A stretch of 34,284 bases of DNA from Chara braunii (Eukaryota > Streptophyta > Charophyceae > Charales > Characeae): NCBI GenBank assembly GCA_003427395.1, contig BFEA01000210.1:1499425-1533708 (forward strand), read 5' to 3'. Below the pieces are notes generated by a model. The model saw nothing but the letters and a program-made list of their open reading frames with translations, searched no databases and was not told the DNA's origin. Numbering within the stretch: the stretch's first letter is position 1; the number at the start of each line of letters is the position of its first letter. Of the stretch, positions 10,918 to 19,584 are shown piece after piece. A program made the position numbers and the translations under genes.

Positions 10918-11477
10918 GAGGAGGAAGAGGAGGGAGGAAAGGTGTGACCTTCCTCCCGGATACCTGATACAGTAGCTATGGCGCTGCAGGGCTGGAGCTG
11001 GGCCGCTGGCGCTGTGCCAGCTGCTGAGTTAATTCCTCCTTGCTGCTGCGCTTATTGTCTCCTCGCTGCTCCTGCTAATGCTGAAACGTTGCGCTAATCC
11101 TGCTAACGCTGAAGCGCTGCCCAAATCCTGAAGACTAACCTCCGCACTACTAACCTGCCTACTGAGGCTGGTACCCAGCTGATATAGTGCTGGGCTGGCC
11201 TCAGTCCAACTGGTGCCTTTGGGTCTGGACCGTTGATCCGATCAACGGTTCAGATTCGAACCTGAAGTTGGCGCCTAAATGTGTCTGCCTTGAAACTGCG
11301 CCGCCGGTAGTTCCAGGTATTGGACCGGTACCGGCCTGGCCCTTGTGGCCGTTGGCTTCGTGGGCCTCTGGGCCAACCTATGGTCTGAACCGTCGTGACC
11401 CCTGGTCCCTAGGCCTAAACTAGCCTAACTACGGAACCAGGCCCTAACTGGGGCCCGTGTGGTATCAGTATGCCACA

Positions 11478-11663
11478 CTCATGGTCCGCAACAACGGTTT
11501 TCCGATTGCCCTCCTCTGCCCTCTCTTCGTTGGCCACTGCCTTGTCATAGAGGATTTGGAACAATGGTTTGTCCTCATCGTCGGCCGCTTCCAATTGGGC
11601 CTTTAAGGCTACACAGGCCTTCACCGTTGCCATGTTAGAACTAACAGGGTTCTCAACAGGCAT
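11478..11663 (-). pseudogene. Element A gag N-terminus
   Basis: The minus-strand frame starts at an ATG at 11663 and reads MPVENPVSSNMATVKACVAL for its first 20 residues, then a Glu/Asp-rich helix ending in VADHE at the LTR1 target site. The same frame continues at 9419 on the other side of the insertion. This is the amino end of the gag whose remainder is at 7800-9424. The ATG is the first in the frame after the leader and is the likely gag start. Confidence 0.75.
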
Positions 11664-12434
11664 TATGGAAAAAGACTCAGTAGTCCCTCAAGATGCGTTC
11701 TCTCCCTCTCCCCTCTTTCTCTCTCTTCTCTTTGTCCACGAGTCTCGACGGGCATCGGAATTTGAACCCAGAAAAAGAAACAGACTGAAAGGTTCAAAGA
11801 AAGAGGAGGTAGAACTCCTAGCTGGAGCGGCATTACATTTACTAGAGAGCAATCGATAAAAATTAAATAAAAAATTAAATTCAGATGAGAGGTCTGATCC
11901 AGCGTCTCATTCTGATCAGACCGCGTACGAGATCCCCTCAAGTCCAATCTGATCAGTTCCATGACCGTACAGCAAATTCAGACAACGAGTAACGCCATGC
12001 AGCAATGGAGAATTGAGTGGTGTATAAGGTGCAAGCCAAGCCACGCAAGCCACAGACTGTGCGGTAAGAGTATACAAAACGTCTCAGCCGAGATCCCCTC
12101 GGCAGCGAGTGCTCTAACCAAAGAGTAAAGCTCCGAATCCCAGACAGAAAGAGAATGAACTGACATCAGACAGATTTGGGCCTAAGGGGCCCTTCTTGGT
12201 TGGGCCCGGTCCCACTGGGTACCTAAGGGTCCCAAGTAGGCCGTGACCGAGTCCCAACCAAGAGGAGTCCCGTATGGACCTACTTTCTGCCTCTACCGAA
12301 CTGAAAAACAAATTTCAACTTCAGAGGGATCCTACCAGCTACATCCATTCAGAGACAAAAGTACAATGCACTGTTGAAAGATATGGAGCTCAGAGCAAGA
12401 TACTTCATCTCTCTATCCATCAGGGGAGCAAGCA

Positions 12435-12458
12435 GTGTGTGTGTGTGTGTGTGTGTGT
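12435..12458 (+). repeat. (GT)n microsatellite
   Basis: Twelve GT units inside the probable LTR/leader of element A. Confidence 0.88.
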
Positions 12459-13070
12459 TATGTGACTGATTGAAAACACAATCTAGCAGAGCATCCACAT
12501 CCCCATAAACATGCCACGATGACAAAGCAGATCTGGAGAGGGACTCCCACTAAACCGGACGAGGTATTGCACAGCGGAAGTCAAACAATCAAGGAAGAAT
12601 TGGGAATTATCAATTCATAGTTCCCCACCACTCTCCAGCTCAATCAGAATCACTAAGAACCAAGGATGACAACCGAGAGTAAACCACCTTGAACAAACTC
12701 AGAACAAAGCCTCAACAAGCCTCTAGAGTCTTCTTCCTCCCTCCAGCATCAACCACACCTCCTCTGGCTATGGCGCACAGCAAACTACTCAGATACTCCA
12801 GCGCTGAGTCAGAGTCCGCCCAAAATTAGCAGCACCAGCATCAGGATGAAGAAGGAACCTCCAGCTTGAAGAAGAAGAAAAGCATCTGCCTCGAAGAAGA
12901 AGATATGGCAGCGCCTAATCCCACAGCACAGATATGGTGCCGGCAAGTCCAGCAGATGAAGCGCCGGCTTCACTGCTGCCTTGAAACCCTAGCAGCTGCT
13001 GCCCAGCTACAGCGCTGCTCCAGCAGCCTGGCGGCGTTAACGAGAGTAACCCCTACACTCCGGACTGATT

Positions 13071-13080
13071 CTATTTATAG
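13071..13080 (-). promoter_or_regulatory. TATA box of the element A LTR
   Basis: The plus strand reads ctatttatag, giving CTATAAATAG on the minus strand, an exact TATA-box consensus. Transcription from it would run leftward, into gag, antisense to MED33. The sequence is present; whether it is used is unknown. Confidence 0.5.
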
Positions 13081-13305
13081 TTCTACTCTGACCTACTGGA
13101 CCGGACTACCAGGATCTAAAACAGAACTAACAGTTATGAGTTTGTGTTTTTCCAGTAACAACGATACCGGTCTGAGGCAATAATAAAGCAGCAGTCCGTT
13201 AGGCCTGAAACAAAGTTTAGGGCCAGTAGGACCTGTTTAGCAGTAGTTTAGGGAATCTACAAAAATGTCCCTGTCGGTTTAGGTCTGTTTCGGTTACTGG
13301 CTAGG

Positions 13306-13410
13306 TGTGGCATTCTCCGTTCCACACGGGCCCTTCGCAGGGCCCGGTCCGTAGGAGTAGGGGTTAGCGGGTAAGACTAGGCCAGATTAGTACTAGGCCC
13401 TGGCGCTTAA
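13306..13410 (+). mobile_element. LTR-like 5' fragment related to the LTR1 start
   Basis: From 13306 the plus strand reads TGTGGCATTCTCCGTTCCAC, then ACGGGCCC...GGGCCCGGTCCGTAG. This aligns with the minus-strand start of LTR1 (TGTGGCATACTGATACCACA, then CGGGCCCC...GGGCCTGGTTCCGTAG). Both contain a GTGTGG...CCACAC hairpin with a 10-11 base loop. Similarity fades by about 13380, and no matching LTR end or target duplication was found to the right. It is probably a fragment of a related LTR. Confidence 0.55.
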
Positions 13411-13468
13411 TGGCAGGAGTAACTACGACTCTCTTAAGGTAACCAAATGCCTCGTCATCCAATTAGTG
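13411..13468 (+). rRNA. Fragment of 25S/28S ribosomal RNA (58 bp), not a functional gene
   Basis: The segment ggcaggagtaactacgactc, then tcttaaggtaaccaaatgcc, then tcgtcatccaattagtg, matches the universal core of large-subunit rRNA domain V with about four differences (for example GGTAACC for GGTAGCC). On both sides the similarity stops at once: the expected acgcgcatgaatgg does not follow. This is the site used by R2 retroelements and by the I-PpoI homing endonuclease. The fragment is far too short to be a gene and must be a relocated piece. Confidence 0.85.
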
Positions 13469-14629
13469 TTGCAGTGGTCAGTTGAAACTTGAAAGGCTCT
13501 TAGTTCTGAGTACACCCTCACAACAGCGACAACAGAAACCGAGGAATGATAGAAAAGATTGGTGATAAATATCATCCAATTATATTTCAATGAAGCAACG
13601 AGATATCATGGGGATAAGCACAGCGGGGGAGACGAAAGAAAAGAAAGAGAAGTGAAGAAAGCCAATAATACACAGTACACGATTATCCCGAACGCGATGG
13701 CATCAACTGATATTCAAGAAAGCATAGCCGAATCAGCTCGAACCGAAAATGAGCGTCATGATCGTAATCGTCAGAATCCTGTCCGAGCATCTGGCGGTCG
13801 ACCCTACATGTTTCATCCGGCCGCCAGTGCCGAAATCGTCAGGGGTCTATCACGGCGGAGATAGAATAGTGTACTGTGTGGACGAATGTATAAGAATACC
13901 TATCGTCTAAACAGAACTATTCTAGACAATTCTTGAGGCCTGACACAAACCAGGCCCAAAAAACGCCAATAGGACCCCAACTGGGCCCTCACAGTTCGAA
14001 CGGAAAATTAGGCCCAAGAGTCACCAACCAAGTCAATTTCCGAGTCAATTCGGCCATGGTCCACAACGGACCCGATAGGGGCCTGACCGAACATTAAAAG
14101 GCACAAACCGGTCGTCAGTCCATCCCTAAATCCAAAAACAGGTGCCCACGTATATTGTAGATGACTCAATCTACTGGTTTGATACCACCATTCGGCTGCC
14201 AATATCTGATTCCCTTAATATCTGTAGAGGACTGTGTGCACTGTTAGCACTGATCGCACACGGTCGCTCACTGCAGTAACAAGCATTGGAAGCCGGTGGA
14301 TTTCAGGTGAGGAGGCATATGACCAGCAATAAACATGATACAAATTCATACAATACATCATTGCCTCAGCTTTTCTTTTTCCCATCCTGCTTGCTGCAGG
14401 GTTCTGTTTACGTTTGCCCCTAGTCTCTCCATCCTCACGACTAGCTGCTAACGAACTGGACAAAGATACTCACAATGAAGGAAGTGACAGTAAAATCCAG
14501 CACTCAGAAAGAGCCATTGGCAATAGTCCAGAGTGGGGGATTATCAAGGAACCTCCTGATCACCCATGGGTATCGGACAATCGTTTGCTGGTCTGAAGCT
14601 GTTGTTGCAATTGTTGTTTATCTGGGCAG
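13469..14629 (+). other. Remainder of the 12-kb MED33 intron
   Basis: The sequence from 13469 to 13920 is unrecognised; an open frame at 13559-13864 shows no similarity I know. From 13930 to 14190 there are scattered GGCCC/GGGCC motifs and a TGGTATCA-like string (minus strand, near 14190), reminiscent of LTR sequence but without definable ends. From about 14200 the sequence looks like ordinary intron, leading to a T-rich tract and tctgggcag at 14621-14629. Confidence 0.5.
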
Positions 14630-14824
14630 GACTTGGAGATTTGGTGGATTATGTTCCAGCTGCTGTGGTCCCTATAGCCACTTATCTTGCAGCCGAGGCT
14701 GCAAAAGGATCTTGGAAACAAGTTGTCATGAATGGTGCTGATTGGCCAAGGCCCATCCTCTTGTCGGTCGAGGAAGAAATACTCAGCATCATAGCAGCTA
14801 CAAAAACTGAGGCAGAGGTTTTTG
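14630..14824 (+). CDS. MED33: MED33 (Mediator tail subunit) exon after the 12-kb intron
   Basis: The two leading bases complete the Gly codon left by the 2680 donor, giving MMTG|LGDLVDYVPAAV. The rest contains IATYLAAEAAKGSWKQVVMN, GADWPRPILLSVEEEILSII and AATKTEAEV. This is the family block that follows the TACAHGR..PRE..TG motif in land-plant MED33, where a DWP motif and an ILAATG-type end are conserved. The acceptor is gggcag|ga. The donor is most likely tttg|gtatgg at 14825 (phase 1), with GAG|gttttt at 14818 (phase 0) as an alternative. No stop or frameshift is seen. I did not recognise the next family exon in the remaining 19 kb, so the gene probably continues beyond the window or its later exons are diverged. 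Confidence 0.85.
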
Positions 14825-14829
14825 GTATG

Positions 14830-14831
<2 letters not shown>

Positions 14832-14915
<84 letters not shown>
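14832..14915 (+). repeat. (CT)42 microsatellite just after a MED33 splice donor
   Basis: A perfect 84-bp CT run begins 7 bases after the predicted donor at 14825. It creates long false reading frames on both strands (14566-15241), which should not be taken as genes. Confidence 0.95.
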
Positions 14916-14919
<4 letters not shown>

Positions 14920-15629
14920 CTGTCTGACCCACATCCTCTCCCATTTGTCTCCTTGCCTCCCCCTTTTCTGGTTCTGTCCACTCATCTGTGTTGATTGTTC
15001 TCTCTGTAACTGTGTGGATGCCATTATATCCAGAGAGTATTCAAAGGAAGAGAAACAAAGATATTTTGGTCTACTCAAAAAGGAGGGCGAGGAGGGGGTG
15101 TTAGGATGCATAAGGGGGAGAGCGGGAGCCAGTTGCCTGCTAAGCAAAGAAAAATTGGGAAAGGTAAGAGATGCTGCTGGAGTATTACCACTCATAGACT
15201 TGTTTACCAGAGGAGTTCACATATGTTCTAATAACTGCTGATTTTCCAAAGTGGATCCCTAAGCTTTTCCCAACCTCCTCAAGTACCTCCTCCGAGTTAC
15301 CTGTAGCAGGACTGGTGCAAAGAGGTCGCCCAAGGGAAGGAGAGGCTCGACTCTCGCACACCATGAAACTCCCAACAACGGGACTCAAGGAGTCTGAGAG
15401 TGAGAGGCGAGGAGGAGAAGTGACAGAAAGAGACTGAACCAGATTAGACTCTGTACATGAAGATCCCAGCAGCACGGTTAATTCACTTTCTGCCAAGTAT
15501 AAAATGAATCCGCACTCGTTGAATGGTACAGCCATGAGCCGTTGATAAACAGACCTGAGTTCGAATCCTGATGGAATTGGAGGAACTGAATATCTCTGAA
15601 CATACCTGGGCCTGGTCAGCTTGACGATG
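14916..15629 (+). other. Intron sequence with unassigned open frames
   Basis: No known protein was recognised. The segment 15034-15163 has an exon-like outline (tatccag before it and gggaaag|gtaaga after it, with an open frame containing EEKQRYFGLLKKEG), but its peptide does not match the next expected MED33 block. A short frame near 15225 reads VLITADFSKWIPK, faintly like an integrase core start. A minus-strand open frame (15185-15535) has no recognisable motif. Confidence 0.4.
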
Positions 15630-16906
15630 ATACCTCAATGATGTCACGGGTTCGCCATTTAAACCACAAGTACTTGGGAGGAGAAGTTGGGACCCTTCAT
15701 TCGTCCTGTGTGGGCCTCTGCAAGAAGACTAGTGATAACTTAGTACAACGATTTTGGTGGCCTAACATGCTAGAAGATGCAAAGATGTACAAACATGTCA
15801 GGTTTTTTAGCGGGACAAGCCGCGGACTCAAGCTTCGCTTGGGTTACTCAAGCCTCTACCCATTCCTGCTGGCCCAGGGCAGAGTATCTCCATGGACTTC
15901 ATGGATACTCTTGTGACCAGCAAGAATGGCAAGAGGCACATCTTCGTCATAGGGGATAGGTTCACTAAGTATGCTAGACTAATTGCCATGCCGGAGACTG
16001 CCAGGACTGAGCATGCCATAAGTTGTTCATGGACAACTGGGTGCGTGTTTGGACTGCCAAAGACAATTGTTAGTGATAGAGATGTGCGTTTCACAAGTGA
16101 GATGTGGAAGAAGGCCGTTGAACAGATGGGCATCCAACTTCAAATGACTTCTGGGAATCACCCCGAAGCAAATGGGCAGGCTGAACAGATGAGCCGTGTA
16201 GTGCAGCATCTGTTGAGGCATTAGATCAAGCCCAGCCAAGATGACCGGGATGAGAAATTACCTCTCATCACTAGCCTGTACAACAATGTTGTACACAGCA
16301 CCACCGACGTCAGTCCTAATCAACTGCATCTGGGATGGAAGCCTAGATCTGCTCTAGACTTCCTCCTGCCTGAAAATCGAACTGCTGCAACCCTTGGAAC
16401 CATTGAACCGACAGTCCACATTTCAGGTAGGGGAAAGTGTCTGGGCGAAGGCTAGTGAGTTGGAACAGGAGTTTGGCATCTCTAGGAAACTAATGCCTCA
16501 GTATTTCCGTCCCTGGGAAGTCTTAGACATTGTGGGGAATGATTTGGATGGTCCCTCATACGTCATTCGTATCCCTGGTCACCTACGCACTTACCCTGTT
16601 TTTCACGCCTCCAAGCTTGCACCTTTCGCTGAGATAGCACAGTTCCCATCACGGAGATCTATGTTGCCCACAACCATGGATGGCCACGTGGGCGTCGACG
16701 ACATCCTGGATCACAGAGATACCCATGTTCCCAAGCCACCTGGTAGGGGAAGACCTCCTAAACCTGCAAGGGAATACAGAGTACATTTCAGGCAGCATAA
16801 TGATCCTGAGGAAGATCGATGGATTTCAAGGGAGGAACTTGTCAAGACAGCTCCTCAGATCGTGGCAGATTATGAGAAGAAACTGAAGAAGAAGGCACCA
16901 GCATGA
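15630..16906 (+). pseudogene. Element B integrase with chromodomain, broken
   Basis: A degenerate zinc-binding region contains NLVQRFWWPNMLEDAKMYKH (15640-15800). The catalytic core (15892-16224) has MDFMDTLVTSKNGKRH for Asp 1, IVSDRDVRF for Asp 2 and HPEANGQAEQMSR with the Glu, so the D,D,E triad is intact. An in-frame TAG follows QHLLRH at 16222. The frame then continues with NVVHSTTDVSPNQLHLGWKP, and a frameshift near 16395 leads into the C-terminal frame (16394-16906). That frame has VGESVWAKASELE, HLRTYPVFHASKLAPF and a final chromodomain-like unit, EYRVHFRQHNDPEEDRWISR, followed by a Lys-rich tail. Chromodomains guide integration to particular chromatin. At least one stop and one frameshift make the gene inactive. 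Confidence 0.85.
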
Positions 16907-16931
16907 AGCATCTCAGCGGACTTTCGAAGCT

Positions 16932-16947
16932 AAGGGGGATGGAGGGG
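16932..16947 (+). other. Polypurine tract of element B
   Basis: The run aagggggatggagggg lies 26 bp after the integrase stop, the expected place for the plus-strand primer of an LTR retrotransposon. The following bases do not begin with TG, so the LTR start here is mutated or misplaced. Confidence 0.55.
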
Positions 16948-17820
16948 CCCTATCAGACATCACATTATCTGGGCTAAGGCCCCCAGCAAGCCGAGTGCCC
17001 ACCCTAAGTGAAGGCGGGCGTGAATATTTGTCAGAGGCAAAATTCGACATTTCCATATGTGGGTATTCAGGCTATCGCAGCACGCCAGTTGGTTGGGTAG
17101 ATGTGTGAGCCTCAAAAAGCTGCGTCATACAGTTGGCCCAGGCCTTGACAGTTGCGCCTGGGACATACACACAAAGCAGGGCCGATACATTGGGAAGCAG
17201 GCCATCGGCCTTTGGAAAAGCAGTACTATCGACGCACCTGCCGGGCAGCCCTGCACAGACGCAGCCAACAGCCCAAGTCCGGAAACTCAGGCCGTGTCCA
17301 ACTGGAAAGGGCCCAGGCCCTCAACTGTAGTCTCGGGCCTGGGCACAGGGTCTGAGGCCCAACCGGAAGCTACTAGAAGCTTCCAGCCAGGCCACACGCA
17401 GCATCCAGGAGGCTGCCACTTCCATAAAAGAAGTGAGGCAGCCCAGGGCAAGCATGCGGACCAGTGCTGCAGAAGTGCTGCTGCGCTGCTGGCAAAGGCG
17501 CTGATGGGGCGGTAGTGGTGAGGAGGGGCGCTGCAGGGCAGCGGGGCGCAGGCAGCCATAGCCGGGCTGTTGGGCGCCAGGGGGTGCAGCGAACAATCTG
17601 GTGGTCTTCAGGGAAGGAGGCGAGTGTGGGGTAATCAAGGTCTGATTGAGGGTGACGAGATACATTGTGAGGAAACCCCGGGAGGGTGCCGCGTCCGTCG
17701 CTGAAGCCAGGGGCAGCGGCGTCTGTCACCCGCCGTGCCCGCTCCGGAGGTCCTCATCGGCGTGACAGGGGAGTGGGGTTTTGGTTTGCCTGACACGCGC
17801 GCCCACTCAAGACTGAACTG

Positions 17821-18464
17821 AATGCCTCNTTATCACATACGGAATTCGTTAGAAGCTAAGAGAAAATAAAATAAATGAAGCCTGCCTACAGATCTGAGAT
17901 CTACTAGAGATTCGCTCGAAGAGTCTCTCGCGGAGGATCTCAAATTTACAGGGAATTCGTTACCGTTCACATTGGTTGTGAGCCCTGAAGGATTAATAAA
18001 AATAATTAAAATAGTTAACAATACTGAATGAGAGATACCCACCGAACTGGTGCGGGTTCAGCCTTCCCTTAGGACTGCTCAAGTGCGAGACCAGAGAAAC
18101 CAATCAGGTTGATCAGCCACTTTCCCCAGAAACAATTTCCCCAGCCATCGCTCTGAGCCCCTTTCCCCTCGCTGACGCCGGCACGTTAAGCAACTGGAGG
18201 ATTATTACTTAAATTTGTAATCACAAACATGTTGGAGGAAATGGAAAATTGACCGCTCATGTGGCAGTGTTACATGCCCAGTTGGGCGATGTACATAATA
18301 ACCGAGGATCCGCAATGTGATAAAAAGGACTGAATGGACAATGCAGTGCAAGTGAAATCTCAACAAGCAGTGTACATTCTGATACATAGAAAATGGTGCT
18401 TTATAGCGCAGGGAAGACTTAGATACAAGTCCCGACCTGACCGGGACTGACCTCAATCACGTAG
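17821..18464. other. Unassigned non-coding sequence
   Basis: This 640-bp region is AT-rich in part (17850-18030). It has two similar words, ggaattcgtta, at about 17841 and 17950, and a purine/pyrimidine mixed segment gagatctactagagattcgc. No protein, RNA gene or LTR end was recognised. It ends in cgtag, the left flank of LTR2. Confidence 0.45.
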
Positions 18465-19579
18465 TGTAAAACAGCGCAGCAGAATGCTAGAATACCAATG
18501 ACTAGCCCAATCAATGTTGCAACGCAGACCAAACATACATCATCCTCATCACAAGGTGTGAAGGGACCTGGCGCTATACACAGGAAGAAGGCGCCAGGCC
18601 CAGATCATGCACAGACGAAGAGGAGGGGAACAGACGAAGAAGAGGGGGAGAGATGGGAGTGTCGTCAACACCAAGTCTTTGTTACAAGTCCCAAATAATC
18701 CCTCGTCAAAATATCTGAAGCCCTAATGTCGAGTCTGGATCCAAATGTCACCAAGCTCTCTCTTTCTCTCGTAGTCTGCTGATGCAGTGAAGTCAGGTAG
18801 GGAGAGGGTGAGAGGGAGATGGTGGACTGAGAAGAGGAAGAAGAAGAACTCTCTCTCTCTCATATGCCAGGTACTAACCTGTGAAGATGGCGCTGTGCTG
18901 CAGGTACCTCAAAGGCGAAGCTGGAGCTATGGCGCTGCAAGTATCCCTGGCCTCCGCTCAATCTCTCTCTCTCTCTAGTACTGCTCTAGCTCCTATGGCG
19001 CCCAGCGCTGAAGACTACTGCTAACGCTACTAGCGCCCAGCGCTGAAGACTACTGCTAGCGCTACAACTACTCCTGCAGCGCTCCTCCAGAGTGCTGCTG
19101 CCGAATCCTGAAGACTACCTCCTGCCTCCTGAACTGCACGTGAAGTGCCTGGGAAGTACCTCGGAACTACCTGCCGGCCTGCAGGGCGGGCGAGTCCTAT
19201 ATAGTGCTGGCCCGTCCAGGAGGCTGCTCTTGCCAATGCCGAAACGTGCCAGACCCTGGCGTTGAAGCTCAACCAGGGGTTGTCTTGAAAACACGCCCGA
19301 AATGGCCTGTGCTAAAACCCTGGTTTGTTGCCTGAGTTTCAGGGCGGGTCGGACTGATGAGGGCCTGAAAATGGCCCTCAGTTTCAGGCTGAAAACACTC
19401 AGGGCCGGAAAGGCCCTGATTTAGCCTGAAACGACACAGGGCCTGTAGGCCCTGTTTTCCAGGCTTTCAGGCTGAAACGACACGGGGCCTGTAGGCCCTC
19501 GTTTTCAGGCTTTTGGCCTGAAAACGTCACGGGCCTGAAAGGGGGCTCGTGCAGCCTGTTGCAGGCGCAACATGTAACA
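18465..19579 (-). mobile_element. LTR2: solo LTR, same family as LTR1
   Basis: On the minus strand the LTR starts TGTTACATG at 19579 and ends GTTTTACA at 18465 (1115 bp, TG...CA). The flanking 5-mers are cgtag (18460-18464) and ggtag (19580-19584), a target duplication with one change. It shares with LTR1 a U5 segment (agatcatgcacagacgaaga near 18602), a GGCGCTG-rich leader, the segment around gtcttcaggatt (minus strand), and a TATA box in the context GCACTATATAGG (about 19197-19208). The start of the LTR (19310-19545) is packed with GGGCCTG/CAGGCCC motifs. No internal region is attached. Confidence 0.78.
19310..19545. repeat. GGGCCTG/CAGGCTGAAA short-repeat cluster in LTR2 U3
   Basis: Units such as gcctgaaacgacacagggcc (19424) and gctgaaacgacacggggcct (19471) recur about 47 bp apart. 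They are surrounded by more copies of CAGGCTGAAA and GGGCCTGTAGGCCCT, the latter a near palindrome. The cluster sits upstream of the LTR2 TATA box on the minus strand, where repeated enhancer-like elements are common in LTR U3 regions. Regulatory function is an inference. Confidence 0.65.
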
Positions 19580-19584
19580 GGTAG

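Larger units (their letters stand above)
9425..11477 (-). mobile_element. LTR1: solo LTR inserted in element A gag (TSD CTCAT)
   Basis: Reading on the minus strand, the LTR starts TGTGGCATAC at 11477 and ends GTATGCAACA at 9425, near-perfect inverted termini with TG...CA ends. The plus-strand target duplication CTCAT occurs at 9420-9424 and 11478-11482. The gag reading frame on each side joins exactly once LTR and one duplicate are removed, which confirms the insertion. The total is 2053 bp; without the nested LTR4 it is 1144 bp, close to LTR2 (1115 bp), with which it shares sequence (for example agatcatacacggacgaa near 9630 against agatcatgcacagacgaa near 18602). A TATA-like element lies at about 11182-11188. 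No internal coding region remains, so it is a solo LTR. Confidence 0.9.
4880..13305 (-). mobile_element. Element A: decayed Ty3/gypsy retrotransposon in the MED33 intron
   Basis: Minus-strand Ty3/gypsy (Metaviridae-like) copy, antisense to the host gene. Reading from high to low coordinates it shows a probable 5' LTR and leader (13305 to 11664), gag (11663 to about 7800, interrupted by LTR1), protease, reverse transcriptase and integrase, and then stops abruptly at about 4880 with no 3' LTR. RNase H is missing. Many frameshifts and stops rule out a working polyprotein. The integrase resembles that of element B (both carry an HLRTYPV motif near the end), so A and B are probably related families. 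The right boundary is uncertain because the 5' LTR start was not confirmed by a second LTR. Confidence 0.8.
11664..13305 (-). mobile_element. Probable 5' LTR and leader of element A
   Basis: The region lies directly upstream (minus strand) of the gag start and has no coding signal. It holds a perfect plant-type TATA box, TATAAATAG, on the minus strand at 13071-13080, followed by GC-rich GCTGCTG-type leader sequence at 12940-13050, like the region after the TATA box in LTR1 and LTR2. A GGGCCC-rich patch occurs at 12170-12260 and a (GT)n run at 12435-12458. I could not find the LTR ends or a clear primer-binding site, and no 3' LTR exists for comparison. The boundaries are therefore inferred. 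Confidence 0.5.
15630..17820 (+). mobile_element. Element B: 5'-truncated Ty3/gypsy remnant with integrase and 3' end
   Basis: This plus-strand remnant starts in the integrase zinc-binding region; gag, protease, RT and RNase H are missing. After the integrase and chromodomain come a polypurine tract (aagggggatggagggg, 16932-16947) and a GC-rich non-coding stretch up to about 17820 with a CATAAAAG TATA-like box near 17425, consistent with a 3' LTR. The LTR start is not canonical (cccta... rather than TG), and its end was not located. A single N is at 17829. Confidence 0.65.

Noticed and set aside
11460-11468. TGGTATCAG resembling the initiator-tRNA primer-binding site
   Set aside because: It is inside the terminal hairpin of LTR1, whose ends and target duplication place it within the LTR, not after it.
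11749-11775. T-arm/B-box-like sequence (minus strand gggttcaaattccgatgccc)
   Set aside because: Stem pairs poorly and no matching A-box is close by; could be a chance match or a decayed primer-binding region, so not called as tRNA or SINE.
12060-12145. tRNA-like D-arm string (minus strand ggttagagcactcgctgccg)
   Set aside because: No acceptor stem pairing and no T-arm at the right distance; it lies in the probable LTR/leader of element A.
13559-13864. 101-codon open frame after the rRNA fragment
   Set aside because: No recognised motif, no flanking gene signals, and surrounded by repeat debris.
14560-15241. Long overlapping open frames on both strands (Ser/Leu and Arg/Glu repeats)
   Set aside because: They are translations of the CT microsatellite; only 14630-14824 is supported as coding.
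15545-15580. B-box-like gagttcgaatcct
   Set aside because: No foldable tRNA cloverleaf around it.
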